Shown: piece after piece, positions 8,942 through 20,737 of the stretch
How the letters are laid out: the number at the start of each line of letters is the position of its first letter
Position numbering within the stretch: the stretch's first letter is position 1
Source: Tychonema sp. LEGE 06208
GTDB lineage: Bacteria; Cyanobacteriota; Cyanobacteriia; Cyanobacteriales; Microcoleaceae
DNA length: 64,000 nt
Assembly: GCF_015207505.1 (NCBI RefSeq)
Contig: NZ_JADEWT010000014.1
Location: forward strand, 1 to 64,000
Direction: 5' to 3'
Made by a program: the position numbers and the translations under genes
Notes under the pieces: generated by a model
Seen by the model: the letters and a program-made list of their open reading frames with translations, nothing else
Told to the model about the DNA's origin: nothing
Databases searched by the model: none

Positions 8942-10816
8942 ATGGCTAAGATAGAACAACGATTTGATTATGTAAAGATTGGGTTAGCTTCACCTGAAAG
9001 AATTCGACAATGGGGAGAGAGAACTTTACCCAACGGTCAGCTAACTGGCGAAGTCATAAAACCAGAAACCATAAATTACAGAACATTAAAGCCCGAAATG
9101 GACGGGTTGTTTTGTGAGCGAATTTTTGGGCCTGCAAAAGATTGGGAATGTCATTGTGGCAAGTACAAGAGAGTTCGTCATAGAGGCATTGTTTGCGAGA
9201 GATGCGGTGTTGAAGTAACCGAATCTCGCGTCCGTCGCCACCGCATGGGATTTATCAAATTAGCAGCTCCAGTCGCTCACGTTTGGTATCTCAAAGGTAT
9301 CCCCAGTTACATGGCGATTCTGTTAGATATGCCGCTGCGAGATGTCGAACAAATTGTCTATTTCAATGCCTATGTTGTGTTGAATGCTGGCAATGCTGAA
9401 AAGCTGCAATACAAGCAATTGCTCACAGAAGATGCTTGGCTGGAAATAGAAGATGAACTTTACAGCGAAGATTCCACGCTGACCGGCGTAGAAGTAGGAA
9501 TCGGTGCTGAAGCTTTGCAAGTTTTGCTGCAAAATATTCCGCTAGAAAGCGAAGCGGAAAAGCTGCGCGAAGATATTGCTAATGCTAAAGGTCAAAAACG
9601 AGCGAAGTTAATCAAACGTTTGCGGGTAATTGACAACTTTATCGCTACGGGTTCTCATCCCGATTGGATGGTGCTGTCGGTGATTCCGGTGATTCCCCCA
9701 GACTTGCGGCCGATGGTACAGCTAGACGGCGGGCGTTTTGCAACGAGCGACCTCAACGATCTTTATCGGAGAGTAATTAACCGTAACAACCGCTTGGCGA
9801 GACTGCAAGAAATCCTAGCGCCGGAAATTATCATCCGCAACGAAAAACGGATGCTGCAAGAAGCTGTGGATGCGCTGATTGACAACGGCCGCCGCGGCCG
9901 GACTGTCGTGGGCGCAAACAACCGCCCGCTGAAATCTCTGTCGGACATTATTGAAGGGAAACAAGGCCGCTTCCGGCAAAACTTGCTCGGGAAACGGGTT
10001 GACTATTCTGGACGTTCGGTGATTGTGGTGGGGCCGAAACTGAAAATTCATCAGTGCGGTTTACCGAGGGAAATGGCGATCGAACTTTTCCAGCCCTTCG
10101 TCATCCACCGCCTCATCCGCCAAGGATTGGTCAATAACATCAAAGCTGCCAAAAAATTGATTCAGCGCAGCGACCCAAGCATCTGGGAGGTGCTTCAAGA
10201 AGTGATTGAAGGACACCCAGTCATGCTGAACCGGGCCCCCACCCTGCACCGTTTGGGAATTCAAGCCTTCGAGCCCATTTTGGTAGACGGGAGGGCGATT
10301 CAGCTTCACCCGCTAGTTTGTCCGGCTTTTAACGCTGACTTTGACGGCGACCAAATGGCCGTGCACGTGCCCTTGTCTCTGGAATCTCAGGCGGAAGCCC
10401 GCTTGCTGATGCTGGCTTCTAATAACATTATGTCGCCCGCAACCGGAAGACCGATTGTCACTCCTTCGCAAGATATGGTGCTCGGTTGCTATTACTTGAC
10501 AGCGGAAAATCGCGACGCTCAAAAAGGAGCAGGTCACTATTTCTCTAACCTCACCGATGCGGTTGTAGCCTACGAACAAGGAGTTGTTGACTTGCATTCC
10601 TACGTGTGGGTGAGATTTCAAGGCCGGATAGAAAATATAGAACCAGAAGGAGAACCGCTGAAACTAGAACGATCGACCGACGGTACGGTGACGAAAGAAT
10701 TCAAGTTTCGCCGGATTCGAGAAGACAAAGAAGGCAACTTGCTCAATCAGTTTATTCGCACTACTCCCGGTCGAATTATCTATCACCAAACGATCGAATC
10801 GGTCATTAATAATTAG
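8942..10816 (+). CDS. rpoC1: DNA-directed RNA polymerase subunit gamma (RpoC1)
   Basis: RpoC1 is the N-terminal part of beta' that is encoded separately in cyanobacteria and plastids. The product is 624 residues. It has the zinc ribbon CHCGKYKR...CERC near residues 70-88, the clamp and lid region, and the catalytic [14 protein letters not shown] motif near residue 464, whose three aspartates hold the active-site magnesium. ATG 8942 gives [14 protein letters not shown], the conserved start; a TTG twelve bases upstream is less likely. The first few hundred bases look more AT-rich than the rest of the gene. It follows the HNH frame by only 83 bases. Confidence 0.98.
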   Translation: MAKIEQRFDYVKIGLASPERIRQWGERTLPNGQLTGEVIKPETINYRTLKPEMDGLFCERIFGPAKDWECHCGKYKRVRHRGIVCERCGVEVTESRVRRHRMGFIKLAAPVAHVWYLKGIPSYMAILLDMPLRDVEQIVYFNAYVVLNAGNAEKLQYKQLLTEDAWLEIEDELYSEDSTLTGVEVGIGAEALQVLLQNIPLESEAEKLREDIANAKGQKRAKLIKRLRVIDNFIATGSHPDWMVLSVIPVIPPDLRPMVQLDGGRFATSDLNDLYRRVINRNNRLARLQEILAPEIIIRNEKRMLQEAVDALIDNGRRGRTVVGANNRPLKSLSDIIEGKQGRFRQNLLGKRVDYSGRSVIVVGPKLKIHQCGLPREMAIELFQPFVIHRLIRQGLVNNIKAAKKLIQRSDPSIWEVLQEVIEGHPVMLNRAPTLHRLGIQAFEPILVDGRAIQLHPLVCPAFNADFDGDQMAVHVPLSLESQAEARLLMLASNNIMSPATGRPIVTPSQDMVLGCYYLTAENRDAQKGAGHYFSNLTDAVVAYEQGVVDLHSYVWVRFQGRIENIEPEGEPLKLERSTDGTVTKEFKFRRIREDKEGNLLNQFIRTTPGRIIYHQTIESVINN

Positions 10817-11070
10817 GAATTGGAAAATTGGGAAATAACAGCGGGTAATAGGCGATCGGTCAGTCTAGGAGCGAGAAACTAGGTTTCTAAGGGTTGGGTT
10901 ATGTGACCAAAAATATTCTCAGAAACCCGGTTTCTGAACTGATGACCGATGAGTGATGCGCCAGGAGCGAGAAACCGGGTTTCTACAGGTTGGGCTTGGT
11001 GAGGAGAAATATTCTCAGAAACCCGGTTTCTAAACTGATGACTGACGAGTAAATTACTAACAGCAAACAA
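10817..11070. repeat. Palindrome-rich tandem repeat between rpoC1 and rpoC2
   Basis: Two copies of a roughly 105-bp unit are visible: GAGCGAGAAAC..GGTTTCTA, a GGTTGGG word, AAATATTCTCAGAAACCCGG and TTTCTgAACTGATGAC. Each unit has two arms of the AGAAACCCGGTTTCT palindrome facing each other across about 45 bases, so the transcript could fold into large hairpins between two essential operon genes. No protein is encoded. Confidence 0.8.
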
Positions 11071-14000
11071 ATGACTGAATACAAAGAAAATAAAGAAATT
11101 GTTTTTCGCAACCGAGTTGTTGACAAAGGTCAGCTCAAAAAATTAATCTCTTGGTCGTTCATGGAATACGGAACTGCCCGCACCGCGCAAATGGCAGACA
11201 AACTCAAGGACTTGGGTTTTCGCTTTGCTACGCGCGCCGGAGTTTCCATCAGCGTAGACGACTTGCAAGTACCACCAATCAAACGACAACTGCTGGATGC
11301 AGCCGAAGAAGAAATCCGCATCACCGAACAGCGGTACACCAGAGGCGAAATCACCGAAGTCGAACGCTTCCAAAAAGTAATCGACACTTGGAACAGCACC
11401 TCAGAAGACCTCAAAGACGAAGTAGTCAAAAACTTCCGAGCCACGGATCCCCTCAACTCGGTCTACATGATGGCCTTCTCCGGTGCCCGGGGAAATATCT
11501 CCCAAGTGCGGCAGCTTGTCGGAATGCGCGGATTGATGGCAGACCCCCAGGGAGAAATCATCGACTTGCCAATTAAAACCAACTTCCGAGAAGGCCTCAC
11601 TGTCACGGAATACATTATTTCTTCCTACGGAGCGCGCAAAGGACTGGTCGATACGGCCCTCCGCACCGCCGACTCCGGCTACCTGACGCGCCGCCTGGTA
11701 GACGTGTCCCAAGACGTAATCGTCCGGGAAGTAGATTGTGGCACCCAACGCGGGATTCGAGTCCGGCCGATGACCGACGGAGCTACGGTGCTGATACCCC
11801 TGAAAGACAGGCTGCTGGGCCGCGTGTTTGCAAAAGACGTGGTGCACCCCAAAACCAAAGAAATCGTAAGGTTTGGCAACATCCTGGCAGTCCGCAACCA
11901 GCCAATTAGTGAGGAGCTGGCAGAGGCGGTAGGGGCTTCAGGAGTTGGCGAGGTGTATTTGCGATCGCCCCTAACCTGCGAAGCCACCCGTTCCGTCTGT
12001 CAGTGCTGCTACGGCTGGAGCCTCGCCCACCTGAAAATGGTAGACATGGGAGAAGCGATCGGGATTATTGCCGCCCAGTCGATCGGCGAACCCGGAACCC
12101 AGCTCACCATGCGTACTTTCCACACCGGAGGCGTGTTCACTGGAGAAGTCGCCAAACAAGAACGGGCACCATTCCCCGGCGTGGCAAAGTTTAAGAACTT
12201 GCGAACCCGTTCCTTCCGCACTTCTCACGGAGAAGAAGCCCTGATCGCCGAAAACGGCGGCAAGCTCGTATTCGAGGGCGACGGCTTCGAGGAAGGCAAA
12301 TCGGGAGCCAAAAATCAGAAACTAAAGATTGAACTGGCGATCGCCCAAGGTTCCACGCTCATGGTCAAAGACGGACAGCGCGCCATCCAAGGTCAAATAT
12401 TAGCCCAAGTGCCGATCGTCGGACGCGCAGCCCGCAAAACCACCGAAAAAGTCACCACAGACGTAGCCTCAGACTTAGCCGGCGAAGCCAAATTTGCCGA
12501 CATCGTACCCGAAGAAAAAACCGACCGCCAAGGTAACACCACCCGCACCGCCAGCCGGGGCGGACTGATTTGGATACTTTCTGGAGAAGTCTACAACCTC
12601 CCTCCCGGCGCGGAACCGGCAGTCAAAAACGGCTCCCGAATTCCCGAAAACAGCGTCATCGCCGAAACCAAACTCGTCTCCGAACACGGGGGCGTAGTCC
12701 GCATCGCCGACGAGCGAGAAATTGAAATCATCACCGCCCAAGTATTGCTCGACCAAGCCGTCGTCCGAGCCGAAAGCACCGGCGGCCGAGAATATTACAC
12801 GATCGAAACAACTTCCAACCAGCGGTTCTCGCTCAAAACAACTCCCGGAAGCAAAGTCATCAACGGCGAAGTCGTAGCCGAACTGCTCGACGACACCTAC
12901 CGCACCGCCACCGGAGGCATTGTCAAATACGCGGGAGTCGAAGTTCAAAAACGCGGCAAAGCCAAACAAGGACTCGAAGTCATCAAGGGCGGCACCCTGC
13001 TGTGGATACCGGAAGAATGCCACGAAGTCAACAAAGACATCTCTCTGTTGCTAGTCGAAGACGGCCAGTACGTCGAAGCCGGCACTGAAGTAGTCAAAGA
13101 TATCTTCTGCCAAACCAGCGGTGCTGTAGAAGTGACGCAAAAAAATGACATTTTGCGGGAAATTGTCATCAAACCTGGAACCCTGCACGTCGTTGACCGC
13201 CCCCCACTTTCGGCAACCGAAGGTCAAATTGTCAACGCGGGTCAAGAAATCTTCCCCGGCTTGGTTGCTGAAGAACTCGCCTATGCCGAATACATCGAAA
13301 CACCCGAAGGCCCAGCATTGCTGCTGCGGCCCGTCGTAGAGTTTCCTGTTCCCGACAAGCCGCCGGTGCCTTCCCAGACGGCGCTCAACGAGTCGATCGC
13401 CCTCAAAGCAGTCCAGCGCCTCCCCTACAAGGACGGAGAGCGCGTCAAATCAGTAGAAGGACTCGAACTCCTGCGGACTCAGCTCATCCTAGAAATCGGT
13501 TCAGGAGCTCCGCAACTGGCGGCAGATATCGAACTTTTGCCAGACCCAGAAGATGATACCGCCTTGTCGGACAACGATTATGACTTTAACTCAAGCGCCT
13601 CCGACTCCACCGCCCTCTCCCAAGAATTGGCGGTCGAAGGCGACGAAGCACCGCCGGTTTCCAAGACCTTCCGCCTGCAGTTAGTGATTTTAGAATCCCT
13701 CGTGGTTCGGCGCGACGTGTCGGCAGACCCCACCCAGGGAAGCACTCAGACGCGGCTGTTGGTGGAAGACGGACAGTCGATCGCTCCGGGCGCAGTAGTA
13801 GCCCGCACCGAAATTCTCTGCAAAGAAGCAGGGACGGTTCGGGGCATCCGCGAAGGACAAAACGAGCCGGTGCGCCGCCTCTTGGTCATGCGGGAAGCCG
13901 ACTCGATTTCGATCGACCTCCCCGTCGCCCCAGATTTCAGTCCCGGTCAACTGCTAGTAGCCGGTACGGAAATCGCCCCCGGCACGTTTTTGGAAGAATC

Positions 14001-15210
14001 CGGCCAAGTGGTCAAGGTGGTACCCTCGAACGGCTCGGAACCTGCCAAAATGGTGCTCAGAATAGCTCGTCCTTACCGGGTTTCGGCCGGTGCAGTCCTC
14101 CACGTCGATGACGGTGACTTGGTGCAGCGGGGCGACAATTTGGTCATCCTGGTGTTCGAGCGGGCGAAAACAGGCGACATCATCCAGGGTTTGCCCCGGA
14201 TTGAAGAACTCCTAGAAGGGCGCAAGCCGAAGGAAGCCTGCATTTTGGCCCATCGCCCGGGGACTGCCCGCGTATCCACGGAGGAAGATATGGTCGAACT
14301 GGCTGTAGTTGAAGATGACGGCCGCATCGAAGCATATCCTTTGCTACCGGGGCAGAATCCGATCGTCTCCGACGGACAGCGAGTAGGTGTGGCGGAAGCT
14401 CTGACTGACGGGCCCGCCAACCCCCACGAAATTCTCGAGGTTTTCTTCCAAGCTCTCAAGGAGCGCCAGTCCACCTTTGAAGCAGCTTTGGAAAGTTTCC
14501 AGCAGGTGCAAACCCTCTTGGTAAACGAGGTGCAATCTGTCTATCAATCCCAAGGGGTAGATATTTCTGACAAGCACATTGAGGTAATTGTGCGGCAGAT
14601 GACCAACAAGGTCCGGGTAGAAGACGGCGGCGACACTACGATGCTACCGGGGGAGCTGGTGGAGCTGCGGCAGGTAGAGCAGGTGAACGAGGCTATGTCG
14701 ATTACTGGCGGGGCTCCGGCAGATTACACTCCGGTGCTACTGGGAATTACTAAGGCTTCGCTCAATACTGACAGTTTTATTTCTGCGGCTTCTTTCCAAG
14801 AAACCACCAGGGTGCTGACCGAAGCGGCGATCGAAGGCAAGTCCGACTGGCTCCGAGGCCTGAAGGAAAACGTGATCATCGGCCGCTTGATTCCCGCCGG
14901 TACTGGTTTCAATGCTTACGAAGATGCCAGCGTTCAGGATGCGGGTTTTGAAGGTGCCGTGTTTGATGACGATTTCCAAGATTTGCAGGAGGATGTGGTA
15001 CTTGATGACCGTACTGCCCGCCGCAAATATACGATCGAAAGCAGTTTCGATACTGCGGTAGTTTCTGACCTTGAGCCTGATGAGGAGTTTGAGGAAATTG
15101 AGGTTGATGAGGATGATTTTGTCGGCTCAAGTGATGATGGTTCGTTAGAAGTTTTGGCTGACGATGAGGATGATGATATTGGTTTCGATTTTGATGAGGA
15201 CGAGGATTAA
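11071..15210 (+). CDS. rpoC2: DNA-directed RNA polymerase subunit beta' (RpoC2)
   Basis: RpoC2 is the C-terminal part of beta' in cyanobacteria, here 1379 residues. Near the N-terminus are the cysteines of [16 protein letters not shown] and the trigger-loop/bridge region [20 protein letters not shown] at about 330-345. A very large insertion of sandwich-barrel-hybrid-like repeats follows (about residues 370-1000), corresponding to the cyanobacterial SI3 insertion. The conserved C-terminal part resumes with [21 protein letters not shown] near 1030 and [20 protein letters not shown] near 1245. The protein ends with a strongly acidic tail rich in Asp and Glu. It completes the rpoB-rpoC1-rpoC2 set. 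Confidence 0.98.
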   Translation: MTEYKENKEIVFRNRVVDKGQLKKLISWSFMEYGTARTAQMADKLKDLGFRFATRAGVSISVDDLQVPPIKRQLLDAAEEEIRITEQRYTRGEITEVERFQKVIDTWNSTSEDLKDEVVKNFRATDPLNSVYMMAFSGARGNISQVRQLVGMRGLMADPQGEIIDLPIKTNFREGLTVTEYIISSYGARKGLVDTALRTADSGYLTRRLVDVSQDVIVREVDCGTQRGIRVRPMTDGATVLIPLKDRLLGRVFAKDVVHPKTKEIVRFGNILAVRNQPISEELAEAVGASGVGEVYLRSPLTCEATRSVCQCCYGWSLAHLKMVDMGEAIGIIAAQSIGEPGTQLTMRTFHTGGVFTGEVAKQERAPFPGVAKFKNLRTRSFRTSHGEEALIAENGGKLVFEGDGFEEGKSGAKNQKLKIELAIAQGSTLMVKDGQRAIQGQILAQVPIVGRAARKTTEKVTTDVASDLAGEAKFADIVPEEKTDRQGNTTRTASRGGLIWILSGEVYNLPPGAEPAVKNGSRIPENSVIAETKLVSEHGGVVRIADEREIEIITAQVLLDQAVVRAESTGGREYYTIETTSNQRFSLKTTPGSKVINGEVVAELLDDTYRTATGGIVKYAGVEVQKRGKAKQGLEVIKGGTLLWIPEECHEVNKDISLLLVEDGQYVEAGTEVVKDIFCQTSGAVEVTQKNDILREIVIKPGTLHVVDRPPLSATEGQIVNAGQEIFPGLVAEELAYAEYIETPEGPALLLRPVVEFPVPDKPPVPSQTALNESIALKAVQRLPYKDGERVKSVEGLELLRTQLILEIGSGAPQLAADIELLPDPEDDTALSDNDYDFNSSASDSTALSQELAVEGDEAPPVSKTFRLQLVILESLVVRRDVSADPTQGSTQTRLLVEDGQSIAPGAVVARTEILCKEAGTVRGIREGQNEPVRRLLVMREADSISIDLPVAPDFSPGQLLVAGTEIAPGTFLEESGQVVKVVPSNGSEPAKMVLRIARPYRVSAGAVLHVDDGDLVQRGDNLVILVFERAKTGDIIQGLPRIEELLEGRKPKEACILAHRPGTARVSTEEDMVELAVVEDDGRIEAYPLLPGQNPIVSDGQRVGVAEALTDGPANPHEILEVFFQALKERQSTFEAALESFQQVQTLLVNEVQSVYQSQGVDISDKHIEVIVRQMTNKVRVEDGGDTTMLPGELVELRQVEQVNEAMSITGGAPADYTPVLLGITKASLNTDSFISAASFQETTRVLTEAAIEGKSDWLRGLKENVIIGRLIPAGTGFNAYEDASVQDAGFEGAVFDDDFQDLQEDVVLDDRTARRKYTIESSFDTAVVSDLEPDEEFEEIEVDEDDFVGSSDDGSLEVLADDEDDDIGFDFDEDED

Positions 15211-15234
15211 TACAGGACTTACTCGCGGGTGGTT

Positions 15235-15299
15235 AGAAACCGGGTTTTTTCGACAATTTTTCCCACTCGCTTACTGATTTGGTAAAAAACCCGGTTTCT
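15235..15299. terminator. AGAAACCGGGTTTTTT hairpin after rpoC2
   Basis: Perfect 16-bp arms (15235-15250 and 15284-15299) enclose a 33-base loop 25 bases after the rpoC2 stop. The left arm ends in six T residues and the right arm starts with six A residues, so the structure could terminate transcription in either direction. The same pair is found after hli (22536-22603) and after the NTRC gene (29348-29412). Confidence 0.6.
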
Positions 15300-16041
<742 letters not shown>

Positions 16042-16150
16042 TATAGCGGTTCTCAAGCTTGGTGAGGTATACGGGCTCTTTCCACTCCTGCCTATGCCCG
16101 GTTTGGCCTATGCCCACTCCTAGCACCTCATGTTACCGAGAAAGGCTATA
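16042..16150. mobile_element. Mini-element with TATAGCGGTTCTC / GAGAAAGGCTATA ends
   Basis: The left end is TATAGCGGTTCTCAAGCTTG and the right end GTTACCGAGAAAGGCTATA, an imperfect terminal inverted repeat. The inside has GTGAGGTATA and CACCTCATG arms and CCTATGCCC words like the element at 1549-1662. It abuts the 50-bp tandem repeat on its left and ends nine bases before the receiver gene's 3' end. Confidence 0.55.
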
Positions 16151-16158
16151 TATGTCAC

Positions 16159-16554
16159 TCAATCAGGGAGCAAAGCCTTGATCTGAGCGACAAACTCTTG
16201 ATGGTCTACCACGGGTTTAGAGATGTAACCGTCCGCACCACTTTGATTTAGAAAAGTTTCTCTATCACCGGCCATCGCGTGAGCTGTTACCAAAATAATT
16301 GGTAGCGAGGCCGTTTGCGGGTCTGCTTTCAGCAGTTGAGTAATTTTAATACCGTCAACAGCTTTTCCTTGATAGACGCTGCGTGAAAGAGACACATCCA
16401 TTAAAATCAAATCAGCTTCTCCAGACGCAGCAATCTGCATCACCTCTTCAACATTTTCTGTGTGCTTCACGGCTAAGCCACCCCGCTTAGTCAGAATTTT
16501 AGAAAAAACTCTAGCGTTAACCAAATCGTCCTCTACAATCAGAACGGTTTTCAT
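16159..16554 (-). CDS. Single-domain response regulator (CheY-like receiver)
   Basis: The 131-residue protein is only a receiver domain. Acidic pocket residues are in VEDD near 8-10, the phosphorylatable aspartate is in LILMDVS near 52, the conserved threonine is in LVTAHAM near 90 and the lysine in ISKPV near 112. There is no DNA-binding or enzymatic output domain, so it probably signals to a partner by protein contact, as in cyanobacterial hybrid-kinase or motility pathways. No kinase gene is nearby. The loop after the aspartate (SLSRSVYQGKAVDG) is slightly long, as in many receivers attached to hybrid kinases. Confidence 0.92.
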   Translation of the reverse strand: MKTVLIVEDDLVNARVFSKILTKRGGLAVKHTENVEEVMQIAASGEADLILMDVSLSRSVYQGKAVDGIKITQLLKADPQTASLPIILVTAHAMAGDRETFLNQSGADGYISKPVVDHQEFVAQIKALLPD

Positions 16555-16693
16555 CTTGGCGATCTCCTAGATACCACCTTCCAATGCGCTTTACTCAGCA
16601 CGGGGAAAGCGAGTGGAAAGGATGGACAACAATACGGCTGCATACAAATAGCCATCTTTTTTGTGAATGTGTTTGCAATACTTTTGACATCCG

Positions 16694-16715
16694 CCCCGCC
16701 GTAAAATGGACGGGG
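16694..16715. other. Hairpin resembling an IS200/IS605 end
   Basis: CCCCGCC-GTAAAAT-GGACGGGG forms a short GC-rich hairpin about 85 bases past the 3' end of the tnpB relic. IS200/IS605 elements have such imperfect hairpins near their ends, and TnpB guide RNA is made from that region. It may be the right end of the relic. Confidence 0.4.
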
Positions 16716-16798
16716 ATTTCATCTATTTCAAAGCGTCAAAAATTGACAACTGTCGAAATTCTGGTTGGGTTAACGCTTGGCGCTAGGATGCAGCTACT

Positions 16799-17158
16799 TT
16801 AAAAGCAGTGTTGTGCTTGACTCCACGTTTGTTTTTCGTCTCCGAGTGCAACGGCGGCTACTAGAATATTAACCGCAGCATTGATATTTATATCATGGTT
16901 AGCAGACAAGCTAAATTCCTCCCTCTGCTGCCGATCGACCAATCCTTGAATTCGAGGTTTATTAATTAGTTTTGGGTCAACAGTTTGGCTGATGTAGTTG
17001 CAAGCATCAGAAAATACCTTGAGAGTCGCGTCCAGTTTTGGGGCTACTTTAGGAGGTACTTCAAGCTTGTAAGCTATTGTCAAAACTTGTTTCATCAAGC
17101 TAGTTATATCACAGATGGCACTAGGTGGCTCCGATCCGCGAATTGCGTTTCCCTTCAA
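16799..17158 (-). pseudogene. tnpB: Internally deleted TnpB relic
   Basis: The frame joins a TnpB N-terminus (MKQVLTIAYKLEVPP, LDATLKVFSDACNYI near residues 22-56) directly to the extreme C-terminal part (NHDININAAVNILVAAVALG, near 87-106), where TnpB has the ADxNAAxNI segment after its zinc finger. About 250 residues with the catalytic RuvC core are missing, so it cannot be an active nuclease. The reading frame stays open across the junction. No tnpA accompanies it. The likely native start is the ATG of MKQVLTIAYK, about 21 codons inside the open frame. Confidence 0.75.
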
Positions 17159-17988
17159 CTCGGTTGTCTTGGGCCCGCTGGTTTTTAGGCGAAATAGCCT
17201 ACAGATGCCTAAAATTTTCCAGGGAGTATCTCATTTCTGTCGCCAAGCATTTTTTTGCGAGTGCAAGGCGGTGGCGATCGACCTATATAAGACTCGATCG
17301 CCAGACAGCACTATAAATGGGCTGTCAAAAAAATACTTACTGCATTGATTGAGGTGCTCCCCCTCACACTGACAACAGTCTCAAAATTCTTGATTAGCAG
17401 GTTTTTAGGATTTTTTTTCTGGGTCAAGCCTGCGACTTAGAGTCGGGGGAGTGTGACAATTGTTTTATGTGCTGCCCTTAAAATCAAGCAATGTTGTTTC
17501 AGGTACTGCCGCTGAAGCATTCGGAGTTGGGAACATAGCGGGGATTGTTCAGGATTGGCAATTCTTAGTTTAGACCGATCGACATTGCTTTAAAATATCG
17601 ACGCTTCGATCGATCGCAGGTCAGACTAGGACAGCTCATGAGAAAAGCTTTTGACGGCTGAATTCTCAAAGATCGGCATTTGTGAGCGATTATAAATAAA
17701 AGCATGGCTGTAAATCAACCTTCTCGCGGCGGACGGTAAATAGACAGGTAGTCGCAACGGTCGGCAATATAGAGGTTAGGGTAAGAGTGGAGAGTAAGAG
17801 GCAAGTGTTGTCTGTCTTCGGCACTCTGATTTTGCTTTAACCTGTTAAATTTATTTTTATCCTCCTGCTGGGCGGTTTTATCGAACTATCGGTTTGCTTG
17901 AAGGCAAACGCTTTTCATTCGAGACAGGCAACCTGAGCATTATTGACAGAGGCTGTCTTCACTCAGGAATTAACGGACACAAGAACTC
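17159..17988. other. Upstream region of the topoisomerase gene
   Basis: No protein gene is supported. Frames at 17115-17348 have no family resemblance. The region holds several CGATCGA-type words and presumably the promoter. I see no clear Shine-Dalgarno before ATG 17989 (GGACACAAGAACTC precedes it). Confidence 0.5.
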
Positions 17989-20541
17989 ATGGCCAAACAA
18001 CTAAACCTACTTTCCGGGCAAGTAATTTCTACGCCTCTGCACGCCGAGATGCAGCAATCGTACCTCGAATATGCCATGAGTGTGATCGTCGGGCGAGCTT
18101 TGCCTGATGTCCGCGACGGTTTAAAACCCGTGCACCGTCGAATTTTGTACGCGATGCACGAACTTGGTTTGACACCAGACAGACCTTACCGCAAGTGCGC
18201 CCGGGTAGTTGGAGATGTTTTGGGAAAATATCACCCCCACGGCGACCAATCGGTTTACGACGCTCTGGTGCGTATGGTTCAGGAGTTTTCGAGCCGCTAT
18301 CCTTTGCTTGCGGGTCACGGCAATTTCGGTTCGGTGGACAATGACCCGGCTGCTGCGATGCGCTACACGGAAACTAGACTGGCACCGATCGCCCACGAAG
18401 CTATGCTAACCCAAGTCGGCGATGCAACTGTTGATTTTGCAGCTAACTTTGACAGTTCCGAACAGGAACCGACAGCACTACCGGCTCAGTTGCCGTTTCT
18501 GTTACTCAATGGCTGTACTGGGATTGCTGTGGGGATGGCAACTAATATTCCGCCGCACAATTTGGGAGAGGTGGTAGACGGTTTAATTGCTTTGATTGAA
18601 AATCCCGAAGTCTCGGACGAGAAGTTGATTGAACTGATTCCGGGCCCGGATTTCCCGACGGGAGGGGAAATCGTCGCTACAGAGGGCATTGTTGATGCCT
18701 ACACTAAGGGTCGAGGCAGCATTGCGGTCAGGGGTGTGGCTGGGGTGGAAGAAGTGCCTGGTAATCGCAAGGTGCGGACTAAAACGGCGATCGTGGTGAC
18801 GGAGTTTCCGTTTCAGGTGAATAAGGCGAGTTGGATTGAAAAGGTGGCGGATTTGGTGAATGCCGGCCGCCTCGACGGTATTTCTGATTTGCGCGATGAG
18901 AGCGATCGCGATGGCATTCGAGTTGTGATTGAACTCAAGCGAGAATTTACTCCCGAAGCGGTGCTAGCTCGTCTTTACCAACAAACTGACCTGCAAACAA
19001 ATTTTGGTGCGATTTTGCTGGCAATTGTCAACGGTCAACCCCGACAGTTGACGCTCAGACAATTGTTGCAGGAATTTCTGGATTTCCGAGAAGTGACTCT
19101 CACCAGGCGCTACAATTACGAGTTGCAGGTGGCAGAACGTCGGTGTCACATTGTCCAAGGCTTAATGTTGGCTTTGACAAATCTCGATACTACGATCGAC
19201 ATTCTCAGAAATTCTCCTGACGGTACTACTGCTAAGCAAACTTTCCAAGTTCGCCTCGATTTGAGCGAAAGTCAATCTGATGCGATTTTGGCGATGCCGA
19301 TGCGCCGGCTGACTGGTTTGGAAAGGCAACATTTGCAAGCTGAACTGGATGAGTTGACGGGAAATATTCAAGAATTGCAGCGGTTGTTGAGCGACAGGCG
19401 CGAACTTTTGAAGGCTTTGAAGAAGGAATTGCGATCGCTCAAACGCAAGTACGCTGACCCCCGCCGCACTAAATTTGCTCGGGAAACAGGACGCGCGGCC
19501 AAGACAGACACACAATTTTCTGGTAAGAAAAATTCTGGACTCAAGCAGTTATCGCCGGCAACGATTCAGCCTAACTTATTGCCGGTTCTAGAGCCTGAAG
19601 AAACAATTGTTGAATTTTCGCACAAGCAGTACGTGCGGCGCTTGCCGGCTCACGATCGCCCGCGCTCGAAAAGTCGCGAAAAATCGGTTTCAGCTTTAGA
19701 AAAAAATGAAGATTTTATTGTGACTGCAGAGCTGACTAAAACCGATCGCACTTTGGTAGTCTTAACTCCTAACGGCAAAGCTTACCCGCTGAAAGTGGCT
19801 GATATTCCTAGCAGCAATCCAAAAGACCGAGGAAAGCCGATTGTCGGTTTGTTATCCCCTAGTGCTACTAAAGACAGTACGGATCGCGCTTTGTCGGAAA
19901 TTACTATCGCACACTTTATTTTGCCGGAAAATTCGGAGGGGGTGGATTTAGTAACTATGACTCAGCAAGGCAAAATTAAACGTTTGCCGATGCAGGAATT
20001 GGCTGATGTGACTAATCGCGGCATGACTGTTGTTAAACTCAAGGAGGACGATCGGCTCCGCAGCGCTAGTCTGAGCAAAGTCGGCGAGCAAGTGGCCGTC
20101 GCAACTTCGGGAGGCCGAGTTCTCCGGTTTGATGTTGATGACGAACAACTGCCACCAATGGGCCGCAGCGCCCTAGGTTCTCAAGTAACCAGGTTGCGGA
20201 AGCAGGAAGTTTTGGTGGGTTGTATTACGATCGAGCCCGAAGACAGTCTGGTGCTATTTTCGGAGTTGGGTTGGGCTAAACGAATGCCCGCAGGTTCTGT
20301 CAGACTTACTAATCGCGGCGAAATTGGCACTCAAGCTTTTCGTTTCGCAGAACCTAAAGATGCTTTGGTTGGCTTGCTGCGATCGGTTCCGGGTACGGAT
20401 GTTAAACTTTTTACTACTTCTGGCCGCTTGCTGCGATCGACTACTGATGCTATAGCTTTTTGGGGGAAAGATGCTCCGGGCGATCGAGTTTTTGACCTCA
20501 ATCCCGGTGAAAAAATTATTAAGGTTATTAGCAGTCAATAG
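17989..20541 (+). CDS. gyrA: Type IIA DNA topoisomerase subunit A (GyrA/ParC family)
   Basis: This 850-residue subunit cleaves and rejoins DNA. The conserved [36 protein letters not shown] and [20 protein letters not shown] are present; Tyr126 in RYTETRL is the catalytic residue. A coiled-coil tower follows (about 370-500) and a beta-pinwheel C-terminal domain begins near 560. At the pinwheel start, where gyrases have a GyrA box like QRRGGKG, the sequence is [12 protein letters not shown], so the wrapping motif seems absent and the enzyme may relax or decatenate rather than supercoil. Cyanobacteria usually have two paralogues; this could be the topoisomerase IV-like one. The gyrase symbol is therefore tentative. 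Confidence 0.93.
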   Translation: MAKQLNLLSGQVISTPLHAEMQQSYLEYAMSVIVGRALPDVRDGLKPVHRRILYAMHELGLTPDRPYRKCARVVGDVLGKYHPHGDQSVYDALVRMVQEFSSRYPLLAGHGNFGSVDNDPAAAMRYTETRLAPIAHEAMLTQVGDATVDFAANFDSSEQEPTALPAQLPFLLLNGCTGIAVGMATNIPPHNLGEVVDGLIALIENPEVSDEKLIELIPGPDFPTGGEIVATEGIVDAYTKGRGSIAVRGVAGVEEVPGNRKVRTKTAIVVTEFPFQVNKASWIEKVADLVNAGRLDGISDLRDESDRDGIRVVIELKREFTPEAVLARLYQQTDLQTNFGAILLAIVNGQPRQLTLRQLLQEFLDFREVTLTRRYNYELQVAERRCHIVQGLMLALTNLDTTIDILRNSPDGTTAKQTFQVRLDLSESQSDAILAMPMRRLTGLERQHLQAELDELTGNIQELQRLLSDRRELLKALKKELRSLKRKYADPRRTKFARETGRAAKTDTQFSGKKNSGLKQLSPATIQPNLLPVLEPEETIVEFSHKQYVRRLPAHDRPRSKSREKSVSALEKNEDFIVTAELTKTDRTLVVLTPNGKAYPLKVADIPSSNPKDRGKPIVGLLSPSATKDSTDRALSEITIAHFILPENSEGVDLVTMTQQGKIKRLPMQELADVTNRGMTVVKLKEDDRLRSASLSKVGEQVAVATSGGRVLRFDVDDEQLPPMGRSALGSQVTRLRKQEVLVGCITIEPEDSLVLFSELGWAKRMPAGSVRLTNRGEIGTQAFRFAEPKDALVGLLRSVPGTDVKLFTTSGRLLRSTTDAIAFWGKDAPGDRVFDLNPGEKIIKVISSQ

Positions 20542-20626
20542 TCATTAGTCAATAGTCAATAGTCATTAGTCAACAGTCATTGGTCAATAGTCATTAGTCA
20601 ACAGTCATTGGTCAATAGTCATAAGA
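20541..20626. repeat. 7-bp repeat array (GTCATTA / GTCAATA)
   Basis: About twelve head-to-tail heptamers of AGTCATT, AGTCAAT or AGTCAAC type start exactly at the stop codon of the topoisomerase gene. The array is of the short tandemly repeated repetitive type common in filamentous cyanobacteria. Confidence 0.85.
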
Positions 20627-20737
20627 CTTGTTCCCAGGCAGAGCCTGGGAATACATACCTGGAGGCTCGGCCTCCAATTCCCCCAATTCCCAATTCTAAA
20701 AATCTAAACTCTAAAAGATAAAATCTAAAATTGTTTG

